In this document: positions 1 through 8,329 of the stretch, piece by piece
How the letters are laid out: the number at the start of each line of letters is the position of its first letter
How positions within the stretch are numbered: position 1 is the first letter of the stretch
Assembly: GCA_023665475.1 (NCBI GenBank)
Contig: JAMPEB010000017.1
Location: 1-64,000 of the forward strand
DNA: 64,000 nucleotides
DNA from: Lachnoclostridium sp.
GTDB taxonomy: Bacteria > Bacillota > Clostridia > Lachnospirales > Lachnospiraceae
Reading direction: 5' to 3'
Notes under the pieces: model-generated
What the model was told of the DNA's origin: nothing
Seen by the model: the letters and a program-made list of their open reading frames with translations, nothing else
The model's database searches: none
Translations under genes and position numbers: made by a program

Positions 1-65
1 GTGCGAACCCCCAGATCAAGAATGCAAACCTGATCCTTCCGGGCCAGCAGATCAATCTCCAGTAA
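1..65 (+). CDS. C-terminal end of a LysM-domain protein (truncated by window edge)
   Basis: The first 65 bases read in frame as the last 20 residues of a protein ending NPQIKNANLILPGQQINLQ and a TAA stop. The pattern NPxI.NxxLIxPGQxIxL is the end of a LysM peptidoglycan-binding module. The protein is therefore probably secreted or surface-bound, but its N-terminal part is outside the window. A strong terminator follows 28 bases later. Confidence 0.7.
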   Translation, partial: ANPQIKNANLILPGQQINLQ

Positions 66-92
66 GGAGAGAATGCATTATTAAGTTTTAAA

Positions 93-137
93 GGAGCAGC
101 CGCCCATCGGGTTTCCGGTGGGGCGGCTGCTCTTTTA
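93..137 (+). terminator. Rho-independent terminator of the LysM gene
   Basis: GAGCAGCCGCC pairs with GGCGGCTGCTC around a short loop and is followed by TTTT. The stem is GC-rich and perfect. It ends the transcript of the upstream LysM gene and insulates the toxin-antitoxin locus. Confidence 0.85.
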
Positions 138-214
138 AAGCATCGAGCTATGAAGAACAAAAACTTTTTAAAACAGCAGGATTCAATACGGTCGCTGTAT
201 AACGATTATATGAG

Positions 215-243
215 TTGCCAGAAGCAGAAGAAAATGTTATACT
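215..243 (+). promoter_or_regulatory. Promoter of the small hydrophobic toxin gene
   Basis: TTGCCA (215-220) and TATACT (238-243) are separated by exactly 17 bases. Transcription would begin near 250 and give a leader of about 60 bases before the toxin start. Confidence 0.65.
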
Positions 244-311
244 GATAATTGGAGCAACCGTGTTGCAGGGTGGGCTGACCTCTCATTTTTGATAGAATGG
301 GGGTGATGCCT

Positions 312-401
312 ATGAAAAATCATTTTGATTTTAAGGATTTGCTGACTTTTGGCTTATTCCTTTTGGCATTGCTTACATTTATTTTTACATTTTGTAAGTA
401 A
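312..401 (+). CDS. Small hydrophobic type I toxin (holin-like toxin family)
   Basis: A 29-residue peptide, MKNHFDFKDLLTFGLF..., has a charged start, one membrane segment (about residues 10-27, rich in L and F) and a short CK tail. This is the layout of the TxpA/BsrG-like and 'putative holin-like' type I toxins of Firmicutes, which depolarise or damage the cell membrane. A GGGGGTG ribosome site lies just upstream; an in-frame ATG at 306 is an alternative start. The gene is followed by two hairpins and a minus-strand promoter that would drive an antisense RNA over its 3' region, which is the defining arrangement of these loci. The membrane function is inferred from the family; the peptide and promoter pair are seen directly. 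Confidence 0.7.
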   Translation: MKNHFDFKDLLTFGLFLLALLTFIFTFCK

Positions 402-410
402 ACTACATAG

Positions 411-500
411 AAAAACCACCCCAAAACTTTGACCGAGCGAAAGGGTGGATTTTTCTATCTGATTAATTGGTCAACCCACCTTGTGGGCGGTTGTTCCTTT
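411..500 (-). ncRNA. Candidate antisense antitoxin RNA
   Basis: A minus-strand promoter (507-535) would start an RNA near 500. It would run through the hairpin at 412-448 (AAAACCACCC paired with GGGTGG plus A/T flanks), which has T-runs on both sides and can end transcripts in either direction. The RNA would overlap the 3' untranslated region of the toxin mRNA, as RatA does with txpA. Ends are estimated from the promoter and hairpin only. Confidence 0.55.
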
Positions 501-506
501 TTCTAT

Positions 507-535
507 AATATAGCATAGTGACAGGATTTATGCAA
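507..535 (-). promoter_or_regulatory. Minus-strand promoter of the antisense RNA
   Basis: Read on the minus strand, TTGCAT (530-535) and TATATT (507-512) are 17 bases apart. There is no minus-strand gene here, so the promoter fits an antisense RNA directed at the toxin transcript. Confidence 0.6.
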
Positions 536-605
536 GTGCTTTCTGTTCAGCGGTGGTAGTGTTTTCAAGCCTATTTGAGCCGCTGGAGGCAGCATGGAGG
601 TTGGT

Positions 606-1964
606 ATGAGCAGTGATACAAGAACGGCAATTTTTGAGGAGACCCCGATTCCGGCGGCGGTGGCGAAGCTGGCAATTCCCACGGTATTGAGCTCCCTTGT
701 AATGATATTGTATAGTATGGCGGATACTTATTTTGTGGGCATGTTGAATGACCCGGTGCAAAATGCGGCTGTGGCATTGTCCGCGCCGGTGCTTTTGTCC
801 TTTAACGCCGTGAACAATCTTTTTGGCGTGGGCAGTTCCAGCATGATGAGCAGGGCTCTCGGCATGAAGGAGTATGACACGGTGAAAAAGAGCTCCGCTT
901 TTGGCTTTTACTGTGCGTTGGCATGCGGATTTCTGCTATCCCTTGTCTGCACGGTATTCCGTCCTGCGCTGTTAAATATTTTGGGAGCGGACGCGGTCAC
1001 GAAAGCGGCAACGGAGAGCTATTTAATCTGGTCCGTGACCTGTGGCACAGTTCCCTCGATTTTAAATGTAGTGTTGGCATATATGGTGCGTTCGGAAGGA
1101 GCTTCGCTGCACGCCAGTCTGGGGACTATGAGCGGCTGTCTGTTAAATATTGTGCTGGACCCTATTTTTATTCTGCCCCGGGGATTTAATATGGGTGCGG
1201 CGGGTGCGGGACTTGCGACATTTTTATCTAACTGTGCCGCCTGTATTTATTTCTTTATTCTGCTGTTTTATCGGAAAAACAGCACTTACATCAGTCTTTC
1301 CCCAAAGGATTTCGCCCTGCAGAAGTCTGTTGTCATGGGTGTTTGCGGTGTGGGAGTGCCTGCGGCCGTTCAAAACCTTCTCAATGTGACGGGAATGACA
1401 ATCTTAAACAATTTTACTTCCGCATATGGACCGGATGCGGTAGCTGCTATGGGAATCGCACAAAAGGTCAATATGGTGCCCATGCAGATTTCCATGGGAG
1501 TGTCTCAGGGAATTATGCCGTTAATCGGATATAATTATTCCAGCGGAAACCGTAAGCGCATGAAATCGGCATTGGTTTTTGTGTTGAAAATCATGCTGCC
1601 GGTTGTAGTATTGGCAACCATAGGGCTTTACCTGTCATCGGATGCCCTGATTGGATTTTTTATCGATACTAAGGATGTTATTGCGTACGGCTCCCGGTTT
1701 CTGCAGGGATTTTGTCTCGGCTTGAGCTTTTTGTTTGTGGATTTCCTTGCCGTGGGTGTTTTTCAAGCAATCGGTTTTGGAAAGGCGTCCTTTGTGTTTG
1801 CACTTCTGCGTAAAATCGCATTTGAAATCCCGTTTTTGTATATTTTGAATTACTTCTTCCCTCTGTATGGGCTTGCCTACGCCCAATTTTGCGCGGAGTT
1901 TCTTTTGTCCATAGCAGCGGTGGCAATGCTTGTCCGGATTTTCAGAGGTAAAGTAAAACAATAA
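606..1964 (+). CDS. MATE-family multidrug/Na+ antiporter
   Basis: A protein of about 452 residues with twelve predicted membrane segments in two homologous halves, the normal size and layout of MATE exporters. The start MSSDTRTAIFEETPIPAAVAKLAIPTVLSSL and the segment MADTYFVG are typical of the NorM/DinF-like subgroup. It should export cationic drugs or metabolites across the cytoplasmic membrane in exchange for Na+ or H+. The start at 606 is chosen because GGAGG sits 5 bases upstream; an in-frame ATG at 594 also has a GGAGG before it. A hairpin precedes the ribosome site. A second, distinct MATE gene lies at 15394. Substrate is unknown. Confidence 0.9.
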   Translation: MSSDTRTAIFEETPIPAAVAKLAIPTVLSSLVMILYSMADTYFVGMLNDPVQNAAVALSAPVLLSFNAVNNLFGVGSSSMMSRALGMKEYDTVKKSSAFGFYCALACGFLLSLVCTVFRPALLNILGADAVTKAATESYLIWSVTCGTVPSILNVVLAYMVRSEGASLHASLGTMSGCLLNIVLDPIFILPRGFNMGAAGAGLATFLSNCAACIYFFILLFYRKNSTYISLSPKDFALQKSVVMGVCGVGVPAAVQNLLNVTGMTILNNFTSAYGPDAVAAMGIAQKVNMVPMQISMGVSQGIMPLIGYNYSSGNRKRMKSALVFVLKIMLPVVVLATIGLYLSSDALIGFFIDTKDVIAYGSRFLQGFCLGLSFLFVDFLAVGVFQAIGFGKASFVFALLRKIAFEIPFLYILNYFFPLYGLAYAQFCAEFLLSIAAVAMLVRIFRGKVKQ

Positions 1965-2099
1965 ATATGCCGATATATTTATAGAAAACAGATAATGTAG
2001 ATATGCAACAAACGGTGGTAATTTGCCAAGATGGATCTTGAAGAATTACCGATGGACAAAACAGTGGAAAACATGGCTGATATCAGGGAGGATAAAGGC

Positions 2100-2963
2100 A
2101 TGGGCATAGGAATCGGAGCGAATTATTCAGGCAGGACTGTATATACGATAAAGAATGCGGACGGGACTACCGCCGCAACTTTCAGTGTTACCAAAAGGAC
2201 TTCAAAGAGTAAACAGAAGCAGAAAAAGAAAAAGCTGCAATACAATTTTAAGCAGCTTTCCAATCAGATTTTGGCGTCCAAGACATCGAGGGGCGCAAGG
2301 CGGGTTGCGGCGAAGGCAAGGGGCATGATTGCCTCGCTGGTAAGTAAGCTGAAAATGGGAGAATATGACGATCAGGAAATAGCGAATGCCATTATTCATG
2401 CAAGGAAGATGGAGCGCATAGCCAGAAAGAAAATGAGGCATATGCAGGAAGAGGAAATGGCGAAAACCGGCGGTTCCTGTTTGGAAGAATTAGAAGAGCG
2501 GGAGTCGGAAGATAAGTTTGACGGGATGGAAGAGGTTGCCATCATCACGGAAGATGGGCAGGAACAAACCATCAGCAGGGAAGAGTGGCAGGCTCTTATG
2601 AAGGAAGTTGAAGAACTGATGGCATCCCTCATGGAAGAAAGCATGGAGGAATTTTCGGAGGCTATGGAATTGAGCGATCTCTCGGAGGAAGTTATGGGCG
2701 CGGCGCCCAGAGAGATGGACCCGGAGGATTTAAAGAGTTTAAAGAGGAAGCATAGGGCCAAGGAACTTCAAGAAATTACGGAAGCCGATATGAAATATCT
2801 GCAGGCGTTGTTCCAAAAACTGGAACAGGAAAAGAGGGAGGTATCCAATGGGAGTTCCTCTTCTTTTGACGGGGTTTCTTTAGAACTGGGAGGCGTGGAA
2901 ATGCCGGTGCAGACGGTGGTTCCCGTTATGGTAGAGGGTGCAAATATGGACACCTCGGTATAG
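2100..2963 (+). CDS. Conserved hypothetical protein, charged and coiled-coil rich
   Basis: About 287 residues from MGIGIGANYSGRTVYTIKN. I do not recognise a named domain. The first 40 residues look globular; residues 45-70 are strongly basic (KQKQKKKK); the rest is acidic, methionine- and glutamate-rich helix (EEMAKTGG, MEEVAIITEDGQE, KEVEELMASLMEES), likely coiled coil. No signal peptide or membrane segment. The start at 2100 is favoured over upstream ATGs because GGGAGG lies 8 bases before it. I recall similar proteins in other Lachnospiraceae, but no function. Confidence 0.7.
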   Translation: MGIGIGANYSGRTVYTIKNADGTTAATFSVTKRTSKSKQKQKKKKLQYNFKQLSNQILASKTSRGARRVAAKARGMIASLVSKLKMGEYDDQEIANAIIHARKMERIARKKMRHMQEEEMAKTGGSCLEELEERESEDKFDGMEEVAIITEDGQEQTISREEWQALMKEVEELMASLMEESMEEFSEAMELSDLSEEVMGAAPREMDPEDLKSLKRKHRAKELQEITEADMKYLQALFQKLEQEKREVSNGSSSSFDGVSLELGGVEMPVQTVVPVMVEGANMDTSV

Positions 2964-3044
2964 CTGCCATGATTCGGAGCAGCATTTAAAAGTTTTGATA
3001 TTCGGTGGAGAAATCGGTAAATTACGGGAAGGTACAAGTTTACA

Positions 3045-3713
3045 ATGGACGGTAAATCGGAAATTATACTCAATAAGGAGCAATTAGACAAATTTCAGGA
3101 TAATATAGCGGGTTTCCGAAACCTGATGATGGAATACAGATGTGCCATGCTGGAAGTGCAGACAAAGCTGGAGGTATTGAATAAGGAGCTTTCTCTTCTG
3201 CACAGCAGAAATCCTTTTGAATCCATTAAGAGCAGATTGAAATCGCCGGAGAGCATTATGGAAAAGCTGGACCGGAACGGGCTGGAGTACACGGTGGAAA
3301 ATATCGAAAAAAACTTAAATGATATCGCCGGAATCCGCGTTATCTGCTCTTTTGCTGAAGATATTTATATGCTGGTGGACTGTCTTGTGGCGCAGGATGA
3401 TATTATTCTGGTGGAAAAGAAAGATTATATCAAAAATCCCAAGCCCAACGGATACCGCAGTCTGCATTTAATCTTGGATATCCCGATTTTTCTCACAAAA
3501 GAAAAAAAGCATATGCGTGTGGAAGTGCAGTTTCGCACCATAGCTATGGATTTCTGGGCGAGTCTGGAGCATAAGCTCAAATATAAGAAGGATATTGAAA
3601 ATGCGGAGAGTATTTCTGAAGAACTGAAATACTGCGCCGATATCATCAGCCAACTGGACCGCCGCATGGAGCAAATCAGAAACCGTATTGACAATCAGGT
3701 AACTTATTCGTAG
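3045..3713 (+). CDS. relQ: Small alarmone synthetase, GTP pyrophosphokinase (RelQ/YjbM type)
   Basis: This 222-residue protein has only the RelA/SpoT synthetase domain, the usual length for RelQ-type enzymes, with no hydrolase or TGS/ACT domains. Visible motifs are NDIAGIRVIC (about 90-99), NPKPNGYRSLH (nucleotide-binding loop, about 130-140), EVQFRTIAMDFWASLEHKLKYK (G-loop and EH motif) and a C-terminal helix ending QLDRRMEQIRNR used for tetramer formation. It makes ppGpp/pppGpp from GTP/GDP and ATP as a stress signal. Its stop codon overlaps the convergent pectinesterase gene by 10 bases, so no terminator lies between them. Confidence 0.9.
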   Translation: MDGKSEIILNKEQLDKFQDNIAGFRNLMMEYRCAMLEVQTKLEVLNKELSLLHSRNPFESIKSRLKSPESIMEKLDRNGLEYTVENIEKNLNDIAGIRVICSFAEDIYMLVDCLVAQDDIILVEKKDYIKNPKPNGYRSLHLILDIPIFLTKEKKHMRVEVQFRTIAMDFWASLEHKLKYKKDIENAESISEELKYCADIISQLDRRMEQIRNRIDNQVTYS

Positions 3714-4798
3714 TCGGGACTCCAACCCTGCAATACTTTTTCAAGGGTATATTCTTTTGATTCTTCTTCGGTGAGCCGGTGGGAAAAATCCGCTCTGGCG
3801 GAGGGGTTTGCTCCCGGACCGTAGGAATCGTATTCCGCATAATAAAAATGTCCGTGGGGCTTATTCCAATCCGCCCATCCCAAAGGATGAATATGCTCTC
3901 CCATTTCACAGTGGAGAAATACAGTCTTGGCAAATTCCCTCCAGGGTCTGCCCAGATAAACGCTGGCAGGAGGGCAGTCACTGACCAGATGGCAGTCCCG
4001 AAAGACATATCCGTAGGGAAGCCCCTCAAAGGTAGAAGCGGCGGTAATATAGCCATAGATAACCTCTTCATCCGGGCTTTCCGGCGGTTTGCGGTCTCCC
4101 GGCTTCTGTGAAAAGACAGTGCAGTTTTCATAATAAACAATGCCGCCGCCGAAAAGGAAATCAACATCTCCCCTGAGATAGCAGTTTTTGAAATAATGCC
4201 GCCCTAACACTCTGGGACTATGTTCGCCGGGACCTTTAAAGCCGCCGGGCTTTGCTTCTTTGAGAGGCAGCGGGGCGGTAAATACAGTGTCCTGACTGGA
4301 AAGAATGGCACAGTCTTCAAAGGCGTTTCTGTCACCGTCCACATAAAGAGCGATAGCCTGCCCTACGGTGTGACCGAAACCGGCATCATTTTGAACGGTC
4401 AGATGCCTTGCGGTGAAATCATGGGTATTGATTCGCAGGGACGCCGTACGGAAAGTGCCTCGGTTTGTACCGTCCGGCATGATTTCCTTTGCGCCCTGTC
4501 CATATACTAAAACTGTTTTGTCGCGACCGGCGCCGAGAAAGGTCATGTTTGGCCGGTTGACTACCAGCTTTTCCCGATAGGTTCCCTCGCCGATGTGAAC
4601 TACCACCGGCGGCATATCCGAGTATTCCTCAGGAAAATGTTTTTCGGGCGAGGATAGTTCTTTCACTGAATCTAACTCATCCGCAGCGTTCGCAGCGTTC
4701 ATGCCGCCTTCGACGGAGACGAGAGCCTCGGCTATAGTGGCATAGTTCGGCGTTTTGTCAGGAATGTTAACATAGATATGGATTTCTTTTTCAGACAT
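3704..4798 (-). CDS. Pectinesterase (carbohydrate esterase family 8), apparently cytoplasmic
   Basis: A 364-residue pectin methylesterase with the classical signatures in order: GQAIAL, SQDTVF (acid/base Asp), VDFLFGGG (nucleophile Asp) and LGRPWR (substrate-binding Arg/Trp). It removes methyl esters from galacturonate units of pectin. The start MSEKEIHIYV has AAGGAG 7 bases upstream and no signal peptide, so it probably acts on imported oligogalacturonides. It is divergent from the epimerase gene at 4892, with 93 bases between them that must hold both promoters, and convergent with relQ. No other pectin gene is in view. Confidence 0.88.
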   Translation of the reverse strand: MSEKEIHIYVNIPDKTPNYATIAEALVSVEGGMNAANAADELDSVKELSSPEKHFPEEYSDMPPVVVHIGEGTYREKLVVNRPNMTFLGAGRDKTVLVYGQGAKEIMPDGTNRGTFRTASLRINTHDFTARHLTVQNDAGFGHTVGQAIALYVDGDRNAFEDCAILSSQDTVFTAPLPLKEAKPGGFKGPGEHSPRVLGRHYFKNCYLRGDVDFLFGGGIVYYENCTVFSQKPGDRKPPESPDEEVIYGYITAASTFEGLPYGYVFRDCHLVSDCPPASVYLGRPWREFAKTVFLHCEMGEHIHPLGWADWNKPHGHFYYAEYDSYGPGANPSARADFSHRLTEEESKEYTLEKVLQGWSPDYE

Positions 4799-4891
4799 GA
4801 TATTCTCCTTGCGATTGCTTTTTGGATTCCCCATATTTCCATGTTATCACGAATGGGCGCTTTTAGCAAGCAGGGAAAGGAGCTTTGGAAC

Positions 4892-6064
4892 ATGGAAACA
4901 GAAGAATTTAGAGAGCATTTGGAAAATCATCTGATTCCTTTTTGGAATCGGTTAAAGGATGAAGAAAACGGCGGATTTTACGGTTATGCGGACAGTGTGG
5001 GAAAACCGGACAAAAAGGCTGTCAAGGGAGCGATTTTAAACAGCAGGATTTTATGGTTTTATTCTTCTGCTTATCTGACGCTCAAAAAACCCGAATTACT
5101 TGACATGGCGGATCATGCTTGTGATTTCTTGCAAAAATACTGCTATGACAGCCAAAGTGGGGGAGTTTATTGGTCCGTAAGCTTTGACGGGAGCGTATGC
5201 GACGACACAAAACATACCTATAATCAGGCATTTGCCCTTTATGCGCTGTCCGCGTATTACAGGGCGGGCAGAAATAAAAAGGCATTGGAGTCCGCCCGGC
5301 TGATTTATGCTCTGATTGAGGAAAGGTGCCGTGACACAGAGGGTTATCTGGAAGCCTTTCTTTGCGATTTTACGCCTGCATCCAATGAAAAGCTCTCGGA
5401 GAACGGTGTTTTGGCGGAGCGTACAATGAATACTCTCCTTCATGTATTGGAGGCATATACGGAGTTTTACCGGATAGAAACATCTAAAATGGTGGGTGAT
5501 TCCATCCGGCGTATTCTGGACATTTTTAAGGAAAAAGTGTATTGCCCCGAAAAGAAGATCTGTCAGGTCTTTTTTGATAAGGCTTACCATCCCTTATTGG
5601 ACTTAGAATCCTTCGGGCACAATATCGAGGCGTCATGGCTGATTGACCGTGCCTGCGATATTCTGGGAGATGAGAATTATAAAGAGGCAATGGTTCCTGT
5701 GATAAAGGGTTTAGCGGAATCGGTATATCGGAATGCTTTCGACCGAAAACAGAACGCGTTAAATAATGAGAGGGAAGGGGTGCGGATTGACACGCAGAAA
5801 ATCTGGTGGGTACAAGCGGAAGCGGTGACAGGTTTTTATAACGCCTATCGGAAATTTCCCGAAAAAAAGGAATATTTAGAGGCGGCGGAACGGATTTGGA
5901 GATTTATCAGGCAGTATATGGTGGATTCTAAAAGCGGCGAGTGGTTGGAATGCGTTCCACAGAGCGGACAGCCCGATCTTGGTCATCCCTTGGTTCATCC
6001 TTGGAAATGCCCCTATCATAACGGTAGAATGTGTATGGAAATGATGTGTCGGCTGAGTGAGTGA
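4892..6064 (+). CDS. AGE-family epimerase, probable cellobiose 2-epimerase
   Basis: About 390 residues, the normal length of N-acylglucosamine/cellobiose 2-epimerases, an (alpha/alpha)6 barrel family. Diagnostic stretches are RTMNTLLHVLEAYTEFYR, GHNIEASWLIDRA, KIWWVQAEAVTGFYNAY and HPWKCPYHNGRM near the end, which carry the catalytic His and Glu residues. The likely reaction is epimerising glucose to mannose at the reducing end of beta-1,4 disaccharides, feeding mannan use. The start METEEF is chosen for AAAGGAG upstream; a longer in-frame extension exists but lacks a good ribosome site. It diverges from a pectinesterase, suggesting a plant cell-wall theme. N-acylglucosamine epimerase activity cannot be excluded. 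Confidence 0.85.
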   Translation: METEEFREHLENHLIPFWNRLKDEENGGFYGYADSVGKPDKKAVKGAILNSRILWFYSSAYLTLKKPELLDMADHACDFLQKYCYDSQSGGVYWSVSFDGSVCDDTKHTYNQAFALYALSAYYRAGRNKKALESARLIYALIEERCRDTEGYLEAFLCDFTPASNEKLSENGVLAERTMNTLLHVLEAYTEFYRIETSKMVGDSIRRILDIFKEKVYCPEKKICQVFFDKAYHPLLDLESFGHNIEASWLIDRACDILGDENYKEAMVPVIKGLAESVYRNAFDRKQNALNNEREGVRIDTQKIWWVQAEAVTGFYNAYRKFPEKKEYLEAAERIWRFIRQYMVDSKSGEWLECVPQSGQPDLGHPLVHPWKCPYHNGRMCMEMMCRLSE

Positions 6065-6079
6065 CAAGCCTTACATTTG

Positions 6080-6108
6080 TTGCGTTTTGAAAGCCGGTAT
6101 GCTATAGT
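6080..6108 (+). promoter_or_regulatory. Promoter of the membrane protein gene at 6163
   Basis: TTGCGT (6080-6085) and TATAGT (6103-6108) have 17-base spacing and an extended TG before the -10. The resulting leader is about 50 bases and contains a short GTCCGC/GCGGAT hairpin. Confidence 0.6.
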
Positions 6109-6162
6109 GGAATGTAGCTATAAGGTCCGCGGAAAGCGGATTGCGGCGGAAGCGAGGTCTGT

Positions 6163-7314
6163 ATGAACGGAAAAGGCAAAATGCGTTTTATCCTGTGGGC
6201 GGCAGTGGGAATCCTGACAGTGGTGTCCGTTATTGTGATGTATCGGACTCACAGGGCGGTTCCTTTTATGATGGATGATTTGTGGTATTCCACAAAACTG
6301 TCCTCAGAGGAGCCAATTACTAATCTACACGACATTATTGAAAGCCAGATATGGCATTATTTGAACTGGGGCGGACGGAGCATGACTCACGGTATTCTGC
6401 AGTTGACCTTGCTTGCGGGAGAGGGCGCGGCGGATATCTTAAATGTGGCGGTAACTTTGCTGCTTGGGGTTGTTATCTGTATGACGGCGGGAGTGCAGGG
6501 GAAGAAAGAGAAATTTTTCGGACTCTGGGCGGCGGTCAGTATGCTTTTGGGTCTTAACGCCAATTGGAAGATGAGTATGTTCTGGCAGGCGGGAGCCGCC
6601 AATTATTTATATATTACAGTGTTTGTACTGTTGTTTTTGTGGTGTTATCTGAGGGAAATCCCGGAGGAAGGACAAAAATATTTCTCACTGCCATGTATTA
6701 CGCTCTGGATCATCCCTTTGGGCATTCTGGCGGGTTGGAGTAATGAGAATATGGGACCTGCGGTCTGGCTCATAAGCCTTGGCGTGATTTGGCTGGCGGC
6801 GAGAGAACACAGGCGGATAGCGCCGTGGATGATTCTGGGAAATCTGGCATGCCTTTTCGGAAGCGTTATGATGATTCTGGCGCCGGGGAATTTTGTGAGA
6901 AACGCACAGGTGCCGGAGAACCAATACGGGCTTTTATGGCGGGTGTTTTTGCGGTGTTATGGAGAGAGCAGGGGCGCGCTGGAATATTTGTTCCCTGTCC
7001 TGCTCTGTCTTGTGATGACGATTTTTATCGGCAAAGGAGTGTTAAAGCAGCCGCTGGGAAGGAAAAATCAGTTGTTGTTACTCTGTGCGCTGCTGTCGTG
7101 GGGAGCCATGCTGTTGTCGCCCCATTATCCGGACAGGGCTACATTTGGCACCATGACGCTTGTAATCTGTGTGATAGTGTCCCTGTGGCGGAAAATATTA
7201 AAAGAGCGGGAAAATCTGCTTTTCCCCGTTTTTTTTGCAGGAACCTTGATTTGGCTTAGGGGAATGTTCTATTTGGGAGAATTCCTTGCCATTAGCTGGG
7301 GTTGGATAATGTGA
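6163..7314 (+). CDS. Polytopic membrane protein, DUF6056-like (possible GT-C fold)
   Basis: A 383-residue protein with about ten hydrophobic segments. After the first membrane segment it has FMMDDLWYSTK and, a little later, WGGRSMTHG; an acidic DD pair followed by GR in the first outer loop is seen in DUF6056 proteins and resembles GT-C glycosyltransferases that use lipid-linked sugars. The family name is from memory and the enzymatic role is inference. The gene is monocistronic with its own promoter; its last codons form the left arm of the palindromic element that follows. Confidence 0.6.
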   Translation: MNGKGKMRFILWAAVGILTVVSVIVMYRTHRAVPFMMDDLWYSTKLSSEEPITNLHDIIESQIWHYLNWGGRSMTHGILQLTLLAGEGAADILNVAVTLLLGVVICMTAGVQGKKEKFFGLWAAVSMLLGLNANWKMSMFWQAGAANYLYITVFVLLFLWCYLREIPEEGQKYFSLPCITLWIIPLGILAGWSNENMGPAVWLISLGVIWLAAREHRRIAPWMILGNLACLFGSVMMILAPGNFVRNAQVPENQYGLLWRVFLRCYGESRGALEYLFPVLLCLVMTIFIGKGVLKQPLGRKNQLLLLCALLSWGAMLLSPHYPDRATFGTMTLVICVIVSLWRKILKERENLLFPVFFAGTLIWLRGMFYLGEFLAISWGWIM

Positions 7315-7418
7315 AGAGATTTTCTAAGGTGTCAAGAGGGGTGTAAACACCCCTCTTTAAAACGCCACCTAAGAAAATCTAAAGCTTCACATCGAAAAAC
7401 GCAAGGGCGGCGTTTTTC
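7311..7418 (+). repeat. Two-hairpin intergenic palindromic element, copy 1
   Basis: Hairpin I: outer arms GTGAAG/CTTCAC (7311-7316, 7385-7390) surround the core arms AGATTTTCTAAGGTG (7317-7331) and CACCTAAGAAAATCT (7366-7380), with an inner AGAGGGGTG/CACCCCTCT stem. Hairpin II: GAAAAACGC (7394-7402) pairs with GCGTTTTTC (7410-7418). The same design recurs at 18763-18848 with a conserved core but different, still complementary, outer arms. Confidence 0.8.
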
Positions 7419-7420
7419 AT

Positions 7421-7546
7421 TGGGATGGGGGCGGAGTGAGGGCTACTTCGTGAAGAAGTTCTAAGTCTCACGCTTGGAATGGGGGCGGAGTGAGGGCTGC
7501 TTCGTGAAGAAGTTCTAAGTCTTACGCTTGGAAATGGGGCCGGAGT
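7421..7546. repeat. 54-bp tandem direct repeat, two copies plus a partial third
   Basis: Units 7421-7474 and 7475-7528 are nearly identical; a decayed third start follows at 7529-7546. Each unit holds nested inverted arms GTGAG...CTCAC and ACTTC...GAAGT. The second copy contains the stop codon of the inositol phosphatase gene, so the repeat has encroached on its C-terminus. Confidence 0.85.
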
Positions 7547-8316
7547 TCTTCTTTGACGATTTCCAGCAGGCGCTCCAAATTTTCTTCGGAGTTAGCTGCC
7601 ACTAAAGGAGTGGGACCTTGAAAAAGCTCCTGATTGGTAGGAACGGCGGTATAATGGCCTCCTGCTTCTTTTAAAATCGCCAACGCGCCGCAGTAGTCCC
7701 ACGGAAACAGCCGGATTTCAAAGTACAGCTCCGTGCCGCCGCTTGCCAGAGTGCATAATTCCAACGCCGCCGAGCCGAGCCGGCGCATATCGTCACATTC
7801 TTTATAGACTCTTTCCAGAATGCGGAAACAGGGCGGCGCAAGTTCTTTTTTGTAAAGGCTGAATGCCGTGCAGAAATGCCCGTGCGCAAAATCCCGGTCC
7901 GAAACATGGATAGGTTTGTCATTTAGAAAAGCGCCCTGCCCTTTTTGGGCGGAATACATATCTTTTGTAAAGGGATTGTACACGACGCCTAAAATCGGCT
8001 CCCCATTATGAACTAAGCCCACGGAAACGGCACTTAATTTCAATTCTCGGATAAAATTTGAAGTCCCGTCAATGGGGTCCACAATCCACAAATATTCGCG
8101 GTCATAAAGATTATGGTCGCTTTCTTCTCCGATAAAACTGCTTCCCGGAAGAAGCGGGGGGAGTTTTTCTTTTAAGAAATTTTCCACATTGATGTCTGCC
8201 GTGGTGACGAAATTGGAGTTGCCGCCCTTTGAGTATATGGCAAGCTGCTCTCTGCCACAGAATCTGCCGGCTTCTAAAACAAGGGATTTGACTTGTTCCA
8301 GTAAATGTTTTGACAT
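7522..8316 (-). CDS. suhB: Inositol monophosphatase family phosphatase
   Basis: This 264-residue protein has the Mg2+-dependent sugar-phosphatase signatures: GEESDH (metal-binding Glu), DPIDGTSNF (motif with two metal-binding Asp) and WDYCGALAILKEAGG (C-terminal metal-binding Asp). Length is typical. Substrates of the family include inositol-1-phosphate, 3'-phosphoadenosine phosphates and fructose bisphosphate; the sequence does not decide among them. Start MSKHLLEQ has AGGAGG upstream. It follows the small gene at 8330 by 13 bases on the same strand and is likely co-transcribed. Its last codons and stop (FQA) are encoded by the 54-bp repeat, so the true ancestral C-terminus may differ. Confidence 0.87.
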   Translation of the reverse strand: MSKHLLEQVKSLVLEAGRFCGREQLAIYSKGGNSNFVTTADINVENFLKEKLPPLLPGSSFIGEESDHNLYDREYLWIVDPIDGTSNFIRELKLSAVSVGLVHNGEPILGVVYNPFTKDMYSAQKGQGAFLNDKPIHVSDRDFAHGHFCTAFSLYKKELAPPCFRILERVYKECDDMRRLGSAALELCTLASGGTELYFEIRLFPWDYCGALAILKEAGGHYTAVPTNQELFQGPTPLVAANSEENLERLLEIVKEELRPHFQA

Positions 8317-8329
8317 AGGAAAGCCCTCC

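Noticed and set aside
4220-4510. Plus-strand frame inside the pectinesterase gene
   Set aside because: It is a shadow of the conserved minus-strand gene; no ribosome site and no recognisable protein pattern.
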